NCBI RefSeq assembly: GCF_900174585.1
Contig: NZ_FWPT01000002.1
Coordinates: 124,001-188,000, forward strand
Direction: 5' to 3'
From: Parendozoicomonas haliclonae
GTDB taxonomy: Bacteria; Pseudomonadota; Gammaproteobacteria; Pseudomonadales; Endozoicomonadaceae
Length of the DNA stretch: 64,000 bases
The translations under genes and the position numbers were made by a program. Shown here piece after piece: positions 8,970-17,301 of the stretch (position 1 is the stretch's first letter; every line of letters starts with the position of its first letter). Under the pieces are notes generated by a model. The model made no database searches. It saw nothing but the letters and a program-made list of their open reading frames with translations, and was not told where the DNA came from.

Positions 8970-10451
8970 TCAAGACTCTGGCTGACTGCGCAACAGCTCG
9001 GCCAGAGTCTGAATCCCTTCTTCTCTTTCCTGCTCTGCCGTATGGGCAAAACCCAAAGTCAGCCCTGATCGCACCTCTGAACCATAGTAGTAACTGCTCA
9101 GCGGTGATGAGCCATAACCTTTTTGATAAAAACGCTGGCTGATCACACGATCATCAAGACTTTGGTCATCGAAACTTACAGCCAGATGCATGCCCGCACT
9201 TTGCACGACTGGTGTCATCAACCCCTGAAGATGCTGCTGACAAAGTTCGCGCATATGCTCCCACTTTTGCTGATAGAGCCTACGACTTCTGCGCAAATGC
9301 CTTGCAAAATGACCTTCACCAATAAAATCTGCCAGTACCGCCTGAGACAAGATGGGAGACTCTCCACTCCCCGCGGCTTTAGCCGCTACAAAGGCATCCA
9401 CCAGATGCTCAGGCACCACCAGATATCCGAGTCGCAAACCGGGTAGTACCGTCTTGCTGAAACTCCCCATATAGATCACCGGTGTCTTCTCTGCCATTCC
9501 TGCAAGTGCAGCGACTGGCTGTCCGTAATAGTGAAACTCACTGTCATAGTCGTCTTCCACGATCCAGCACTTCTGCTGCTCGGCCCACTGCAACAGTTGT
9601 AACCGTTCATGGGCCGGCAGTATTCCACCCAACGGATACTGGTGCGTCGGCGTGCAATACAGCAAGCGATGCTGCCCGGTTTCGGGCAGTTGATCGACCG
9701 CCACCCCATGCTTACCCATCACCACGGTTTCCAGACGGGCACCGGCCGAAAGAAAGGCTCTTTGTGCACCGCGATAACCCGGCTCTTCAATCAAGGCCGC
9801 TTCCCCTGGCTCGATCAGTAGCTGGGCACATAAGGCCAAAGCCTGCTGGGCGCCCTGGGTAATAACTATCTGCTCCGGACGACAACGCAGTCCGCGACTG
9901 GCATTCAGATATTCAGCCAGCGCCTGCTGTAACGGCCAGTAGCCCTGTGGGCTGTGGTAGCCACCCAGAACCAGACGATCACTATGGCGTCGGTAAAGCT
10001 GTTGCCAAAGCCGGAAGGGAAAGGCACGAAGGTCAGGCAGACCGACCGTAAACGGAAGATTCGCTTTGTCTCTTGCCGCATATTTATCGGCTGCCTTTTG
10101 CAGGGTTTGCCCATAGCGGGAAAGTTGTGGCCACTCTTCCACCGAATGACTGATCGCCGATTCCGGTGGTGTATCGCCTGTAGGTAAACGACGACTGACA
10201 AAGAAACCGCTACCCGGAAGACTGTCCAGATAACCTTCCGCCTTCAGCTGTTCAAAGGCGCTGTTTACCGTATTACGACTCAGGCTCAGATCGCTGGCCA
10301 AAGCCCGGGATGAGGACAGCCGACGACCAGCCGACAGCTGTCCGTTCATAATTTTACGGCGCAGAGCCTGCGCCAGCTGCTGACTTAAAGACGGGCTGTT
10401 GCCAGAGGTCTCACGCTCAATATGAATATCCCGGTATTCCAGAACCGACAA
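8970..10451 (-). CDS. MocR/PdxR-type transcriptional regulator (GntR + aminotransferase fold)
   Basis: A 493-residue chimeric regulator. The N-terminal winged helix (about residues 20-85) has GntR-family features: LAQALRRKIMNGQL, RLSSSRALA and RNTVNSAFEQL. The rest is a PLP-dependent type I aminotransferase fold, with IVEDDYDSEFHY and the PLP-lysine motif SFSKTVLPGLRLGYL. MocR proteins sense PLP or an amino-acid derivative and control a neighbouring gene. The start is TTG at 10451, the only start codon near the domain boundary. It is divergent from a pyridoxamine-phosphate-oxidase-fold gene with a 96-base spacer, the usual arrangement of a regulator with its target. No motif decides which ligand it senses. 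Confidence 0.88.
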   Translation of the reverse strand: MSVLEYRDIHIERETSGNSPSLSQQLAQALRRKIMNGQLSAGRRLSSSRALASDLSLSRNTVNSAFEQLKAEGYLDSLPGSGFFVSRRLPTGDTPPESAISHSVEEWPQLSRYGQTLQKAADKYAARDKANLPFTVGLPDLRAFPFRLWQQLYRRHSDRLVLGGYHSPQGYWPLQQALAEYLNASRGLRCRPEQIVITQGAQQALALCAQLLIEPGEAALIEEPGYRGAQRAFLSAGARLETVVMGKHGVAVDQLPETGQHRLLYCTPTHQYPLGGILPAHERLQLLQWAEQQKCWIVEDDYDSEFHYYGQPVAALAGMAEKTPVIYMGSFSKTVLPGLRLGYLVVPEHLVDAFVAAKAAGSGESPILSQAVLADFIGEGHFARHLRRSRRLYQQKWEHMRELCQQHLQGLMTPVVQSAGMHLAVSFDDQSLDDRVISQRFYQKGYGSSPLSSYYYGSEVRSGLTLGFAHTAEQEREEGIQTLAELLRSQPES

Positions 10452-10547
10452 ACTGGTACCTTCAAAAATTAAAAACTGGAGCTTTATAGAGTACCGATAA
10501 ACCAGAAAACTATTCCAGCCCCTTATGGATTGACTGGTTGATTCGCA
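10452..10547. promoter_or_regulatory. divergent intergenic region with possible MocR operator
   Basis: This 96-base spacer separates the divergent MocR-type regulator and the PPOX-fold gene. The element GTACC occurs twice (10456-10460 and 10491-10495), embedded in ACTGGTACC and GAGTACCGA, with ACCAG following the second at about 10501. Repeated short elements at this spacing are typical of MocR binding regions. I cannot define promoters or the operator with certainty. Confidence 0.3.
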
Positions 10548-11183
10548 ATGACTGACACAACTCCTGACATAACAGCCCCGGAACTTTCTACCGAATGTTT
10601 CGTCCCCACTGACCGTTCACGGGTTCGTCGGGGAGCCAAGCGTGCCAGTTATAACAAAGTTGATGTTTTCCGTTTAATTGATGATCTGAAACTGGGCCAT
10701 ATGGCCTTTAATGATCCCACCAGCCAAAGTCCGGTAATTATTCCCATGACCTTCTGGCGTGTAGGCGAACACCTGTATTTCCATACCCTGAACAAATCCC
10801 GCCTCGACAAGCTGATTACCAGTGGAGCCGAAGTCTGTATCTCTTTTGCTGAAGCCAGTGAGTGGGTGCTGTCCAAGTCCGCCTTCAACTCCAGCGTCAA
10901 CTACCGTTCAGCCGTTCTCTTCTGCAGCGGTGAACGCATTGATGATGCCAAGGAATTTGATAAGGTCTTTAAAGCTATCTTTGAAGATATTGAACCGGGC
11001 CGCTGGGAACATATCCGCCCACCCAGCCATACCGAGCGGAAAGCCACCGCGCTGCTGAAACTCACCATTCATGAGGCTTCTTACAAACGTCGAACGGGCG
11101 GCCCGAATGAGGAAGAAGCCGATATGGCCTTGCCTGTGTGGAATGGCACCAAGCCCATCGGGTGTCCATTCCACAGACGTTAA
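10548..11183 (+). CDS. pyridoxamine 5'-phosphate oxidase-fold flavoprotein
   Basis: A 211-residue protein of the PNPOx-like split-barrel superfamily, close to the nitroimidazole-resistance/NimA-type flavin-binding group. Supporting segments are the N-terminal SRVRRGAKRASYNK, GHMAFNDP, HTLNKSRLDKL (flavin phosphate contact region of the fold), and NYRSAVLFCSGE. The likely cofactor is FMN; the substrate is unknown. It begins with ATG 10548 and is divergent from a MocR-type regulator, which may control it. The first 25 residues appear disordered. It ends 6 bases before the stop of the convergent phosphatase-like gene. Confidence 0.82.
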   Translation: MTDTTPDITAPELSTECFVPTDRSRVRRGAKRASYNKVDVFRLIDDLKLGHMAFNDPTSQSPVIIPMTFWRVGEHLYFHTLNKSRLDKLITSGAEVCISFAEASEWVLSKSAFNSSVNYRSAVLFCSGERIDDAKEFDKVFKAIFEDIEPGRWEHIRPPSHTERKATALLKLTIHEASYKRRTGGPNEEEADMALPVWNGTKPIGCPFHRR

Positions 11184-11189
11184 GGATTA

Positions 11190-12326
11190 CTACTCCCGCT
11201 TGTTTTTAAACACAGATATTTCCTTGTACTGATAGTCCCACTCCAGAGGACCAAGCTCATCCCCCAGCCCGTTGGCAATCAGCCAGCGGGCATAGTGCGC
11301 AAGGCCGTGATGGGCATAGAGATCAACATCGTTATACCCGGTTCGCATCTGGGCGAATCGCCGGGCATAAATTCTGGCTTCCTGGTAAGGCGTGCCTTCA
11401 CGCATTTTGATGGATGCGCTGAGCAATCCTGTTCTGTCGACACCGTGGGCACAATGGATTAGCTGAATTCTCACGCGTCCATCGGGCGCTGGCTCGGTAT
11501 TTTCTGTTCTTATTTTTTCAACCAGTGCCGGCAGATTGGTCCATGTCAGATAGTAGGGAAAAAAACGCTGCAAACCATTCTGTACCATGGTGGGCAGCCA
11601 GTCCTGGGGAGGAAGAATCGCGCCGGTAATCGGGTGGGGCTTAAAATCAATTGATAACGGCTGAACATCTTCAACGCCATAACGTCTTGGCCGTTTACGC
11701 ACATCTACGGCGCGCTGCATGCTTTCCCAATCGGGGTGTTCAGCCATAAGGTTTTGCAGGGTATAAATATCCCAGTGGGTATTCTCCCGAGTTAAGGTCA
11801 TCCCTGCCCCAGCTCCTTGTTCATTAAGATGATCAAGAATCGCCTGCTCCTGAAGTTCGCCCTCTTCATTCAGAGGCAGGTTTGAGCGAATAATCAGATT
11901 GCCAGAACCCACATCCACCTTCACAACTTCGCAACGCTCTCGATCAAAGCCTTTTTCGGGCAGACTCCAAAGTGTGGAAGTGGCGTACCGCCATAGACCC
12001 ACATGACGTCCAAGAGATTGGGGAGTCCAGTGGCCCAGAGCCATATCCAGAGGCAGACATACCGTGCGTATGCCATAACTGACTGTGCGGGATATGCCAG
12101 CTTTGCAAAGCCCTACGCCCGCTGACAACGCTCGTCCCGGCACATTGCCAATACTCTGCAAAGCGCTGCTGATTGCCGGATTAAACCATTGCACACCACC
12201 TTCTGGCATAGGCGGAGCCATTGTTGCAGTTAAGGCATCTGTTTCACCAGCACTCACCTTTAAAGAAAGGCAGCACAGAATAGTCAGTGAGAAAGCCAAC
12301 AAAAAAGAGAGGCGTTGGGAATGCAT
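11190..12326 (-). CDS. exported dual-specificity/tyrosine phosphatase-like protein
   Basis: A 378-residue protein with a signal peptide (basic MHSQR, hydrophobic LLAFSLTILCCLSL, cleavage near VSAGE). The C-terminal part contains the cysteine-phosphatase P-loop IHCAHGVDRTGLLSA, with Cys292 and Arg298 in the C-x5-R spacing, which is diagnostic of the protein-tyrosine/dual-specificity and phosphoinositide phosphatase superfamily. I cannot find a confident general-acid loop; aspartates at FDRERCEVVKVD or in the segment near 186 are candidates. ATG 12326 is chosen; a GTG at 12341 is also open. Export plus this motif suggests action outside the cytoplasm, possibly on host or envelope substrates, but no target is visible. 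It is flanked by thyA upstream and is convergent with the PPOX-fold gene. Confidence 0.62.
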   Translation of the reverse strand: MHSQRLSFLLAFSLTILCCLSLKVSAGETDALTATMAPPMPEGGVQWFNPAISSALQSIGNVPGRALSAGVGLCKAGISRTVSYGIRTVCLPLDMALGHWTPQSLGRHVGLWRYATSTLWSLPEKGFDRERCEVVKVDVGSGNLIIRSNLPLNEEGELQEQAILDHLNEQGAGAGMTLTRENTHWDIYTLQNLMAEHPDWESMQRAVDVRKRPRRYGVEDVQPLSIDFKPHPITGAILPPQDWLPTMVQNGLQRFFPYYLTWTNLPALVEKIRTENTEPAPDGRVRIQLIHCAHGVDRTGLLSASIKMREGTPYQEARIYARRFAQMRTGYNDVDLYAHHGLAHYARWLIANGLGDELGPLEWDYQYKEISVFKNKRE

Positions 12327-12393
12327 ATCTGTTGCCACCACACTGCCGAAAAGGGTCGACAGTGTAGCAGCGGCAACAGGGGCTGCCGGCGAA

Positions 12394-13227
12394 TTACACA
12401 GCGACCGGCGCCTTGATATGAGGGTGAGACTGATAATTCACCAATTCAAAATCATCGAAGGTGAAATCAAACAGATCAGTGATCGCCGGATTCAGTTTCA
12501 TCTCAGGTAGAGGCAGTGGATTACGTGACAGCTGTTCATCAACCTGTTCCATATGGTTGGAGTAAAGGTGTGCATCACCAAAGGTATGCACAAAGTCACC
12601 CAACTCAAGCTCACAGACCTGAGCAATCATCATCGTCAACAGGGCATAGCTGGCGATGTTGAACGGAACACCCAGGAAAATATCCGCACTGCGCTGATAA
12701 AGCTGACAGGAGAGTTTGCCGTTCAGCACATAGAACTGGAACAGACAGTGGCACGGCGGCAAAGCCTGACGACCATTGGCCGCATTATCCCGGGGGCTCA
12801 TGGACACATCCGGCAACACGGTCGGGTTCCAGGCAGAAATCACCAGACGACGCGAGTCCGGGTTCTTTTTAATCTCGTTGATCAGATCCTTGATTTGATC
12901 AACAACCTCACCATTCGGGCCTTCCCAGCTGCGCCACTGCTTGCCGTAAACCGGCCCAAGGTCGCCGGTATCATCGGCCCACTCATCCCAGATCGAAACA
13001 CCGTTCTCTTTGAGATAACGAGTATTGGTTTCACCTTTCAGGAACCACAGCAGCTCATGAACAATCGAGCGCAGATGGCACTTCTTGGTGGTCACCAGCG
13101 GAAAGCCTTCGGCAAGATCAAAGCGCATCTGGTAGCCAAACACACTGTAAGTACCGGTGCCGGTACGATCATCCTTGAATACGCCGTTCTCTTTTACGTG
13201 GCGCATCAGATCCAGATACTGTTTCAT
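12394..13227 (-). CDS. thyA: thymidylate synthase
   Basis: Converts dUMP and methylenetetrahydrofolate to dTMP and dihydrofolate in the cytoplasm. The 277-residue protein has all hallmarks: N-terminal [17 protein letters not shown], the [13 protein letters not shown] segment, [13 protein letters not shown], the catalytic cysteine in [12 protein letters not shown], the phosphate-binding [18 protein letters not shown] region and the C-terminal IKAPVAV. It is about 13 residues longer than the E. coli enzyme because of an insertion around DNAANGRQA before the catalytic loop. The start codon lies 2 bases from the lgt stop, so the two are translationally close and cotranscribed. Confidence 0.97.
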   Translation of the reverse strand: MKQYLDLMRHVKENGVFKDDRTGTGTYSVFGYQMRFDLAEGFPLVTTKKCHLRSIVHELLWFLKGETNTRYLKENGVSIWDEWADDTGDLGPVYGKQWRSWEGPNGEVVDQIKDLINEIKKNPDSRRLVISAWNPTVLPDVSMSPRDNAANGRQALPPCHCLFQFYVLNGKLSCQLYQRSADIFLGVPFNIASYALLTMMIAQVCELELGDFVHTFGDAHLYSNHMEQVDEQLSRNPLPLPEMKLNPAITDLFDFTFDDFELVNYQSHPHIKAPVAV

Positions 13228-13229
13228 GT

Positions 13230-14114
13230 TTATCCCTTGTTCCGGGCTTTTTTCGAGCGAGCGATGGGTGTTTTTTGTGCGGTGCCAGCAACCGGAGCAA
13301 CCCGGTCATCGGCATTAATACCATCCACCAGAGGATAACGCTTGTAGCCATACACCATCAGGGCAATACCAGCGATCACCATTGGCAGACTTAGCAGCTG
13401 GCCCATGGTCAGCCAGTCCCAGGCCAGGAAGCCCAGCTGGGCATCCGGCTGGCGGAAGAATTCGGCAACAATACGACCACAGCCGTAAAGAATCAGGAAC
13501 ATCCCGGATACTGCCATGCGGGGGCGGGTTCTGGCGGAGAACCACCAGAGCACGGCAAAGATCACAATGCCTTCAATAGCAAACTGGTACAGCTGGGAAG
13601 GGTGGCGGGCGACCTGCAGCGGATCGGTTGGAAATATCATCGCCCAGGGTACATCACTGGCCCGGCCCCAAAGCTCACCACCAATAAAGTTACCAATACG
13701 TCCGGCACCCAGTCCGAACGGAACCAACGGCGCAATAAAGTCAGTCACCTGAAAGAAGGACTTACCGATTCTACGGCCGTAAAGATACATGGCCAGGAAT
13801 ACGCCCAGCATGCCGCCATGGAACGACATACCGCCCTGATCAATCCGGAACAGCCAGAGCGGGTTCTGCAGGAAGTAATCGAAGTTATAGAAGATCACAT
13901 AGCCAAAGCGACCACCCAGCACAACACCGATGGCACCATAAAAGATCAGATCACCCAGCTGCTCCTGGGTCCACAAACCATTGGAACGTTTGCAGCGCAG
14001 GCTGCCCAGAAACCAGGCACCGGCAAAAGCCAGCAAATACATCAGCCCGTACCAGTGCACCTGCAAAGGTCCGAGATCAAGAGCAACAGGGTCTATAGCC
14101 GGGTATTGAATCAA
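13230..14114 (-). CDS. lgt: prolipoprotein diacylglyceryl transferase
   Basis: Inner-membrane enzyme that transfers diacylglycerol from phosphatidylglycerol to the lipobox cysteine of prolipoproteins. Seven hydrophobic segments are visible in 294 residues, with the Lgt signature [14 protein letters not shown], the essential histidine region [13 protein letters not shown] near residue 20, and [10 protein letters not shown]. The start is TTG at 14114; no ATG is available near the conserved [17 protein letters not shown] start. The tail ends with a basic segment ([15 protein letters not shown]). It is the middle gene of a TSUP-lgt-thyA operon, with an 18-base gap upstream and 2 bases downstream. 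Confidence 0.96.
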   Translation of the reverse strand: MIQYPAIDPVALDLGPLQVHWYGLMYLLAFAGAWFLGSLRCKRSNGLWTQEQLGDLIFYGAIGVVLGGRFGYVIFYNFDYFLQNPLWLFRIDQGGMSFHGGMLGVFLAMYLYGRRIGKSFFQVTDFIAPLVPFGLGAGRIGNFIGGELWGRASDVPWAMIFPTDPLQVARHPSQLYQFAIEGIVIFAVLWWFSARTRPRMAVSGMFLILYGCGRIVAEFFRQPDAQLGFLAWDWLTMGQLLSLPMVIAGIALMVYGYKRYPLVDGINADDRVAPVAGTAQKTPIARSKKARNKG

Positions 14115-14132
14115 GCCAGTGCCTACGCGATA

Positions 14133-14927
14133 TCAACTGAAGAAAATAAATTTCACTCCAACCACCAGCATCAGGCCTGCAAACAGCTTTTTCAGTTTGT
14201 CTGCCGGCAGCTTCTGTGCAAGCTTTGCCCCGAGTCTGGCGAAGGGAATACTCATAATTACTATACCGGCAAACGCAGGCCAGTACACCAGACCAGAACT
14301 GTATTGGGGCAGGTCAGTCAGTTTTTCACCAAGATAGATATTTGCGATGGCACCCATCAGCGCAATGGGTATGCCACAGGCCGCAGACGTGCCCACACAT
14401 AAGCGCATGGATTGCCCCAATCGGCTGAGGAACGGAATGGTCATCACACCACCGCCAATACCGAAGATCGACGAAACATAACCGATCACACTCCCGCCCA
14501 AAGCCAGAAGCCAATGCCGTGGGTGATAATCGGAAGCATCATCGGCTGAGGTTTTCTTCAGAAACATATTGATCGCCAGCAGAACCAAACCGACGCCCAG
14601 CGCAGTCTGCAGCGTCGAGCCACTCAGGGAGATCGCGGTCATCACCCCCAGCCAGCTGCCCAGCAAAATAGTGGGTGCCAGAATTTTAAAGCTCAGCCAA
14701 TCCACCCCACCCTGACGCTTGTGAGCCATGGTCGAACTGATTGAAGTGGGAATCATGGCAGCCAAAGAGGTACCAATCGCCATATGGGTCGCCAGAGAGT
14801 CCGGTAACCCAAGCAGGGCAAAAAGAAAAATCAGCGCAGGAACAACAATCACACCGCCGCCCACGCCAAACAACCCGGCCAGACCGCCCGCCAGAATACC
14901 GGTCAGAAGGTATCCGATCACTTCCAC
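14133..14927 (-). CDS. sulfite exporter TauE/SafE (TSUP) family permease
   Basis: A 264-residue inner-membrane protein with about eight hydrophobic segments. The TSUP signature occurs twice, as LFGVGGGVIVVPAL near residue 20 and IFGIGGGVMTIPFL in the second half. Family members move sulfite, sulfonates or other organosulfur anions; the substrate here is unknown. The start is GTG at 14927, preceded by GAGGA at a spacing of 7, while the longer frame up to 14981 would run into the promoter region of the divergent NRDE gene. First gene of the TSUP-lgt-thyA operon, an order also known from pseudomonads. Confidence 0.88.
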   Translation of the reverse strand: MEVIGYLLTGILAGGLAGLFGVGGGVIVVPALIFLFALLGLPDSLATHMAIGTSLAAMIPTSISSTMAHKRQGGVDWLSFKILAPTILLGSWLGVMTAISLSGSTLQTALGVGLVLLAINMFLKKTSADDASDYHPRHWLLALGGSVIGYVSSIFGIGGGVMTIPFLSRLGQSMRLCVGTSAACGIPIALMGAIANIYLGEKLTDLPQYSSGLVYWPAFAGIVIMSIPFARLGAKLAQKLPADKLKKLFAGLMLVVGVKFIFFS

Positions 14928-15025
14928 AAAATAGTCCTCAAGAGATGCACATTGCACCCGGCTCAGGTAGCTTATACACACTGCACACTTACACTTTGCC
15001 TACTCGGCTACTGGAAGCAAACCTT

Positions 15026-15823
15026 ATGTGCCTGATCGCCCTGAACTGGAACCCGAACAGCCGTTTCCCGCTGGTCATGGTTGCCAACCGCGATGAATTC
15101 TATCAGCGTCCGGCCCGTGAAGCGCACTATTGGGAGAAAGATCCGGCCATCTTTGGCGGTATCGATCTGCAGGCTGGCGGTACCTGGCTGGCCGTAAGCA
15201 CCACAGGTAAGCTGGCCACCATCACCAATTACCGGGAGCTGGACAGCAGCGGCGAACGTACTCGCGGAGAACTGACCAGCGACTTTCTGCTGAGCGACCT
15301 GAGTGCTCAGAATTATCTTTTAGATGTCCACAGTCGCCGCTCTCACTACGCGGGGTTTAACCTTCTGCTTGCTGATAACACCGGGCTGTGGTTTTACTCC
15401 AACCGGGAAGACCTGATCCGCAGACTGGAACCCGGCCTGTACGGTTTGAGCAATGGTCTTCTGGATACGCCCTGGCCGAAAACCCTGCAACTCAAACAGC
15501 TGCTGGAAAACCATCTGGCCAGCGAAGATCCAGATCCCGAAACTCTGATCAGTCTGCTCCATGATCAGCACCAACCGGAAGACAGTGACCTGCCAGATAC
15601 CGGCATCGGACTGGAGTGGGAGCGCCTGCTCTCGACCTGCTTTATCAACTCTTCGGTCTACGGTACCCGTAACAGCACTGCCTTGATTCTCGATCAGAAT
15701 CAACAGCTGCACTGGCATGAACAGCACTACAACAGCGATGGCCCGGTTCCGCCTGTACGCACTGAAACAATGTCCATGCCTGCGCACTGGTTGAGTGCCG
15801 CATCTCTTTTGGCAACCCTATAA
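15026..15823 (+). CDS. NRDE family protein (TANGO2-like)
   Basis: A 265-residue cytoplasmic protein of the NRDE/TANGO2 family, named for the conserved motif seen here as VANRDEFYQRPA. The start MCLIALNWN puts cysteine at position 2, as is usual in the family, and FGGIDLQAGGTWLAVS and TNYRE follow as expected. The fold resembles N-terminal nucleophile hydrolases; TANGO2 proteins have been linked to haem or lipid handling in eukaryotes, but the bacterial role is unclear. The ATG at 15026 is fixed by the MCLI motif. It is divergent from the TSUP-lgt-thyA operon. Confidence 0.87.
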   Translation: MCLIALNWNPNSRFPLVMVANRDEFYQRPAREAHYWEKDPAIFGGIDLQAGGTWLAVSTTGKLATITNYRELDSSGERTRGELTSDFLLSDLSAQNYLLDVHSRRSHYAGFNLLLADNTGLWFYSNREDLIRRLEPGLYGLSNGLLDTPWPKTLQLKQLLENHLASEDPDPETLISLLHDQHQPEDSDLPDTGIGLEWERLLSTCFINSSVYGTRNSTALILDQNQQLHWHEQHYNSDGPVPPVRTETMSMPAHWLSAASLLATL

Positions 15824-15875
15824 AGACAACGCCCTGCTGCCAGAATGGCTAACACCGTAGTTGCCAGACGGAATT

Positions 15876-15922
15876 CTTCCTGAAAAATACCAGTCATACG
15901 CTCAGGACTGTTTTTCAGGAAG
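15876..15922 (+). repeat. hairpin overlapping the Shine-Dalgarno of the following gene
   Basis: Arms CTTCCTGAAAAA (15876-15887) and TTTTTCAGGAAG (15911-15922) are exact complements of 12 bp. An inner 5-bp stem CAGTC/GACTG (15891-15895 with 15906-15910) stacks on it after a 3-base bulge. The right arm contains AGGAAG, the ribosome-binding site of the gene starting at 15929, so the folded RNA would mask it. Confidence 0.6.
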
Positions 15923-15928
15923 AGTTGA

Positions 15929-17167
15929 ATGAGCGCGATAACCACCCCACCCAATAACCCGACTATTGTCACCCACTCCCTCCGTTCCGGCATACAAACG
16001 CTGGATCAACGCGGCAGCCATGAGTGCCAGATCACTCTGACCAGCAATCAAGAGGTCACCCAGCAGCTTTATATTTCTGGCCGCGCTGCAGAAGGCGATG
16101 GACGAGTCATAAGCCATACCAAGAGTGATGGAAAACCTTTAACCGAGCGCAGTCGCGTCTCTTTCTATCTCGATCATCAGCACAGCTACCTTCACCTGCA
16201 CCGCCCCGGCACCGAAGATCAAAAGCCAGTGGATATCGTCACCGGCAAATACGCCCGTAATACCGGTCTTCTGAAATTCGCAACCAGTATGCGAGCCACC
16301 TCTGCGGCACTGCCCAACGGACTGCGACAGACACTGGGAATGGCCATGTACTTTGTGGCAACAGCTCTAATGGGAGCGCGAACGCTGATTCCTTGCAAAG
16401 CCTCCCTGAATGATGAAGTCCGGCTTTACCAGCAATTTGGTGAAGACTGGCGGCATCATCCCCATGTGACCTTTGAGCTTGATGATCAGCAGGCTGATCA
16501 GCTGCAGGCCTGGGTTCAAAACCTGCAGAAACTGTCCCGTGAGGGGAAATATCCTCTTACCTTCAAGCTGGCTTCTAACAACTGCCACGGTTTTACCCGG
16601 GAAGCCTTTACCAAAACCGGCTATCCCGGTCAGTTTATTGATTACTTTGATAATCTGGCTCTGCAAAGCCGTGGCTTAGGTACCGCTGAAAGTGTACGGG
16701 CAGTGCATGGTTTAAAACCGGCACTGGCAAGGATTTATCAAAACTTCATTCAGCCTTGGCTGCAGTGGAAACCCTCGGTCGTCTACCAACCCAGGATTTC
16801 CTCAGATTATCTGGATAATCTCCTGACGGCTGCACAAGAACAGCACCAGAAAGCGAACTTGAAAGCCGAGCAAGCCTCTGTGCCAACGCCTAAAGGTTGT
16901 ATGGAACGCATCAAAGCCTATCTGAGTTCAGGCTCACCGCTCGCCAGCGCGGAGCGTCTGCAGAAGTGTCGCCGCTACACGGAAGCCCAGACCATTCTGG
17001 CCAAAGAGCTGACCAGACTGGAAGACAACATCAGGCTGCTAAAGGATAAGCCTGATCCCACGCTGCAGGCTGAAACAATCCGGGATCTGAACCTGGTCTT
17101 TGCCATTGCCCAGAAAGTTGCCCATAAAAGCGCGATTGATATCGATCGGATGAAAAAGGACGTCTGA
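15929..17167 (+). CDS. orphan protein with papain-like NNC motif
   Basis: I do not recognise a named family. The 412-residue protein has no signal peptide. Between about residues 178 and 232 it contains HVTFELDDQQADQLQAW, then YPLTFKLASNNCHGFTREAF. This layout (a short helix that packs before an N-C-x-x-F element) is what is seen in circularly permuted NlpC/P60 (LRAT/YebB-like) cysteine hydrolases, with Cys219 as candidate nucleophile. A matching histidine could be in the LDHQHSYLHLHRPG segment (82-94), but the usual GH motif is not clear, so it may be inactive or something else. One hydrophobic segment lies near 133-150. The C-terminal third is helical and charged. ATG 15929 follows AGGAAGAG, which sits in a hairpin. 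Confidence 0.6.
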   Translation: MSAITTPPNNPTIVTHSLRSGIQTLDQRGSHECQITLTSNQEVTQQLYISGRAAEGDGRVISHTKSDGKPLTERSRVSFYLDHQHSYLHLHRPGTEDQKPVDIVTGKYARNTGLLKFATSMRATSAALPNGLRQTLGMAMYFVATALMGARTLIPCKASLNDEVRLYQQFGEDWRHHPHVTFELDDQQADQLQAWVQNLQKLSREGKYPLTFKLASNNCHGFTREAFTKTGYPGQFIDYFDNLALQSRGLGTAESVRAVHGLKPALARIYQNFIQPWLQWKPSVVYQPRISSDYLDNLLTAAQEQHQKANLKAEQASVPTPKGCMERIKAYLSSGSPLASAERLQKCRRYTEAQTILAKELTRLEDNIRLLKDKPDPTLQAETIRDLNLVFAIAQKVAHKSAIDIDRMKKDV

Positions 17168-17177
17168 TCACTCTCAA

Positions 17178-17219
17178 GGTGTCAGTCTGGCTAACAAGCT
17201 GCTTAGCCAGACTGACACC
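17178..17219 (+). terminator. long perfect hairpin between two orphan genes
   Basis: The 17-bp arms (17178-17194 and 17203-17219, beginning GGTGTCAGTC and ending GACTGACACC) are exact complements with an 8-base loop. It starts 10 bases after the stop of the preceding gene, as expected of a terminator, but the T-tract after it is poor (CGCTTTATCC). It could also be a processed or protein-bound element. Confidence 0.5.
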
Positions 17220-17301
17220 CGCTTTATCCTTTGCGTTGAACTCCTGTCGGTAATGGATTTCTAAAAACACCAGCAACACGGAATGTTGAAGGGGTTTGGG
17301 T

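Noticed and set aside
15727-15993. Minus-strand frame of 88 codons with two hydrophobic stretches
   Set aside because: Overlaps the NRDE end, the hairpin and the start of the next gene; no ribosome-binding site stands out, so I treat it as chance although the hydrophobic pattern is tempting.
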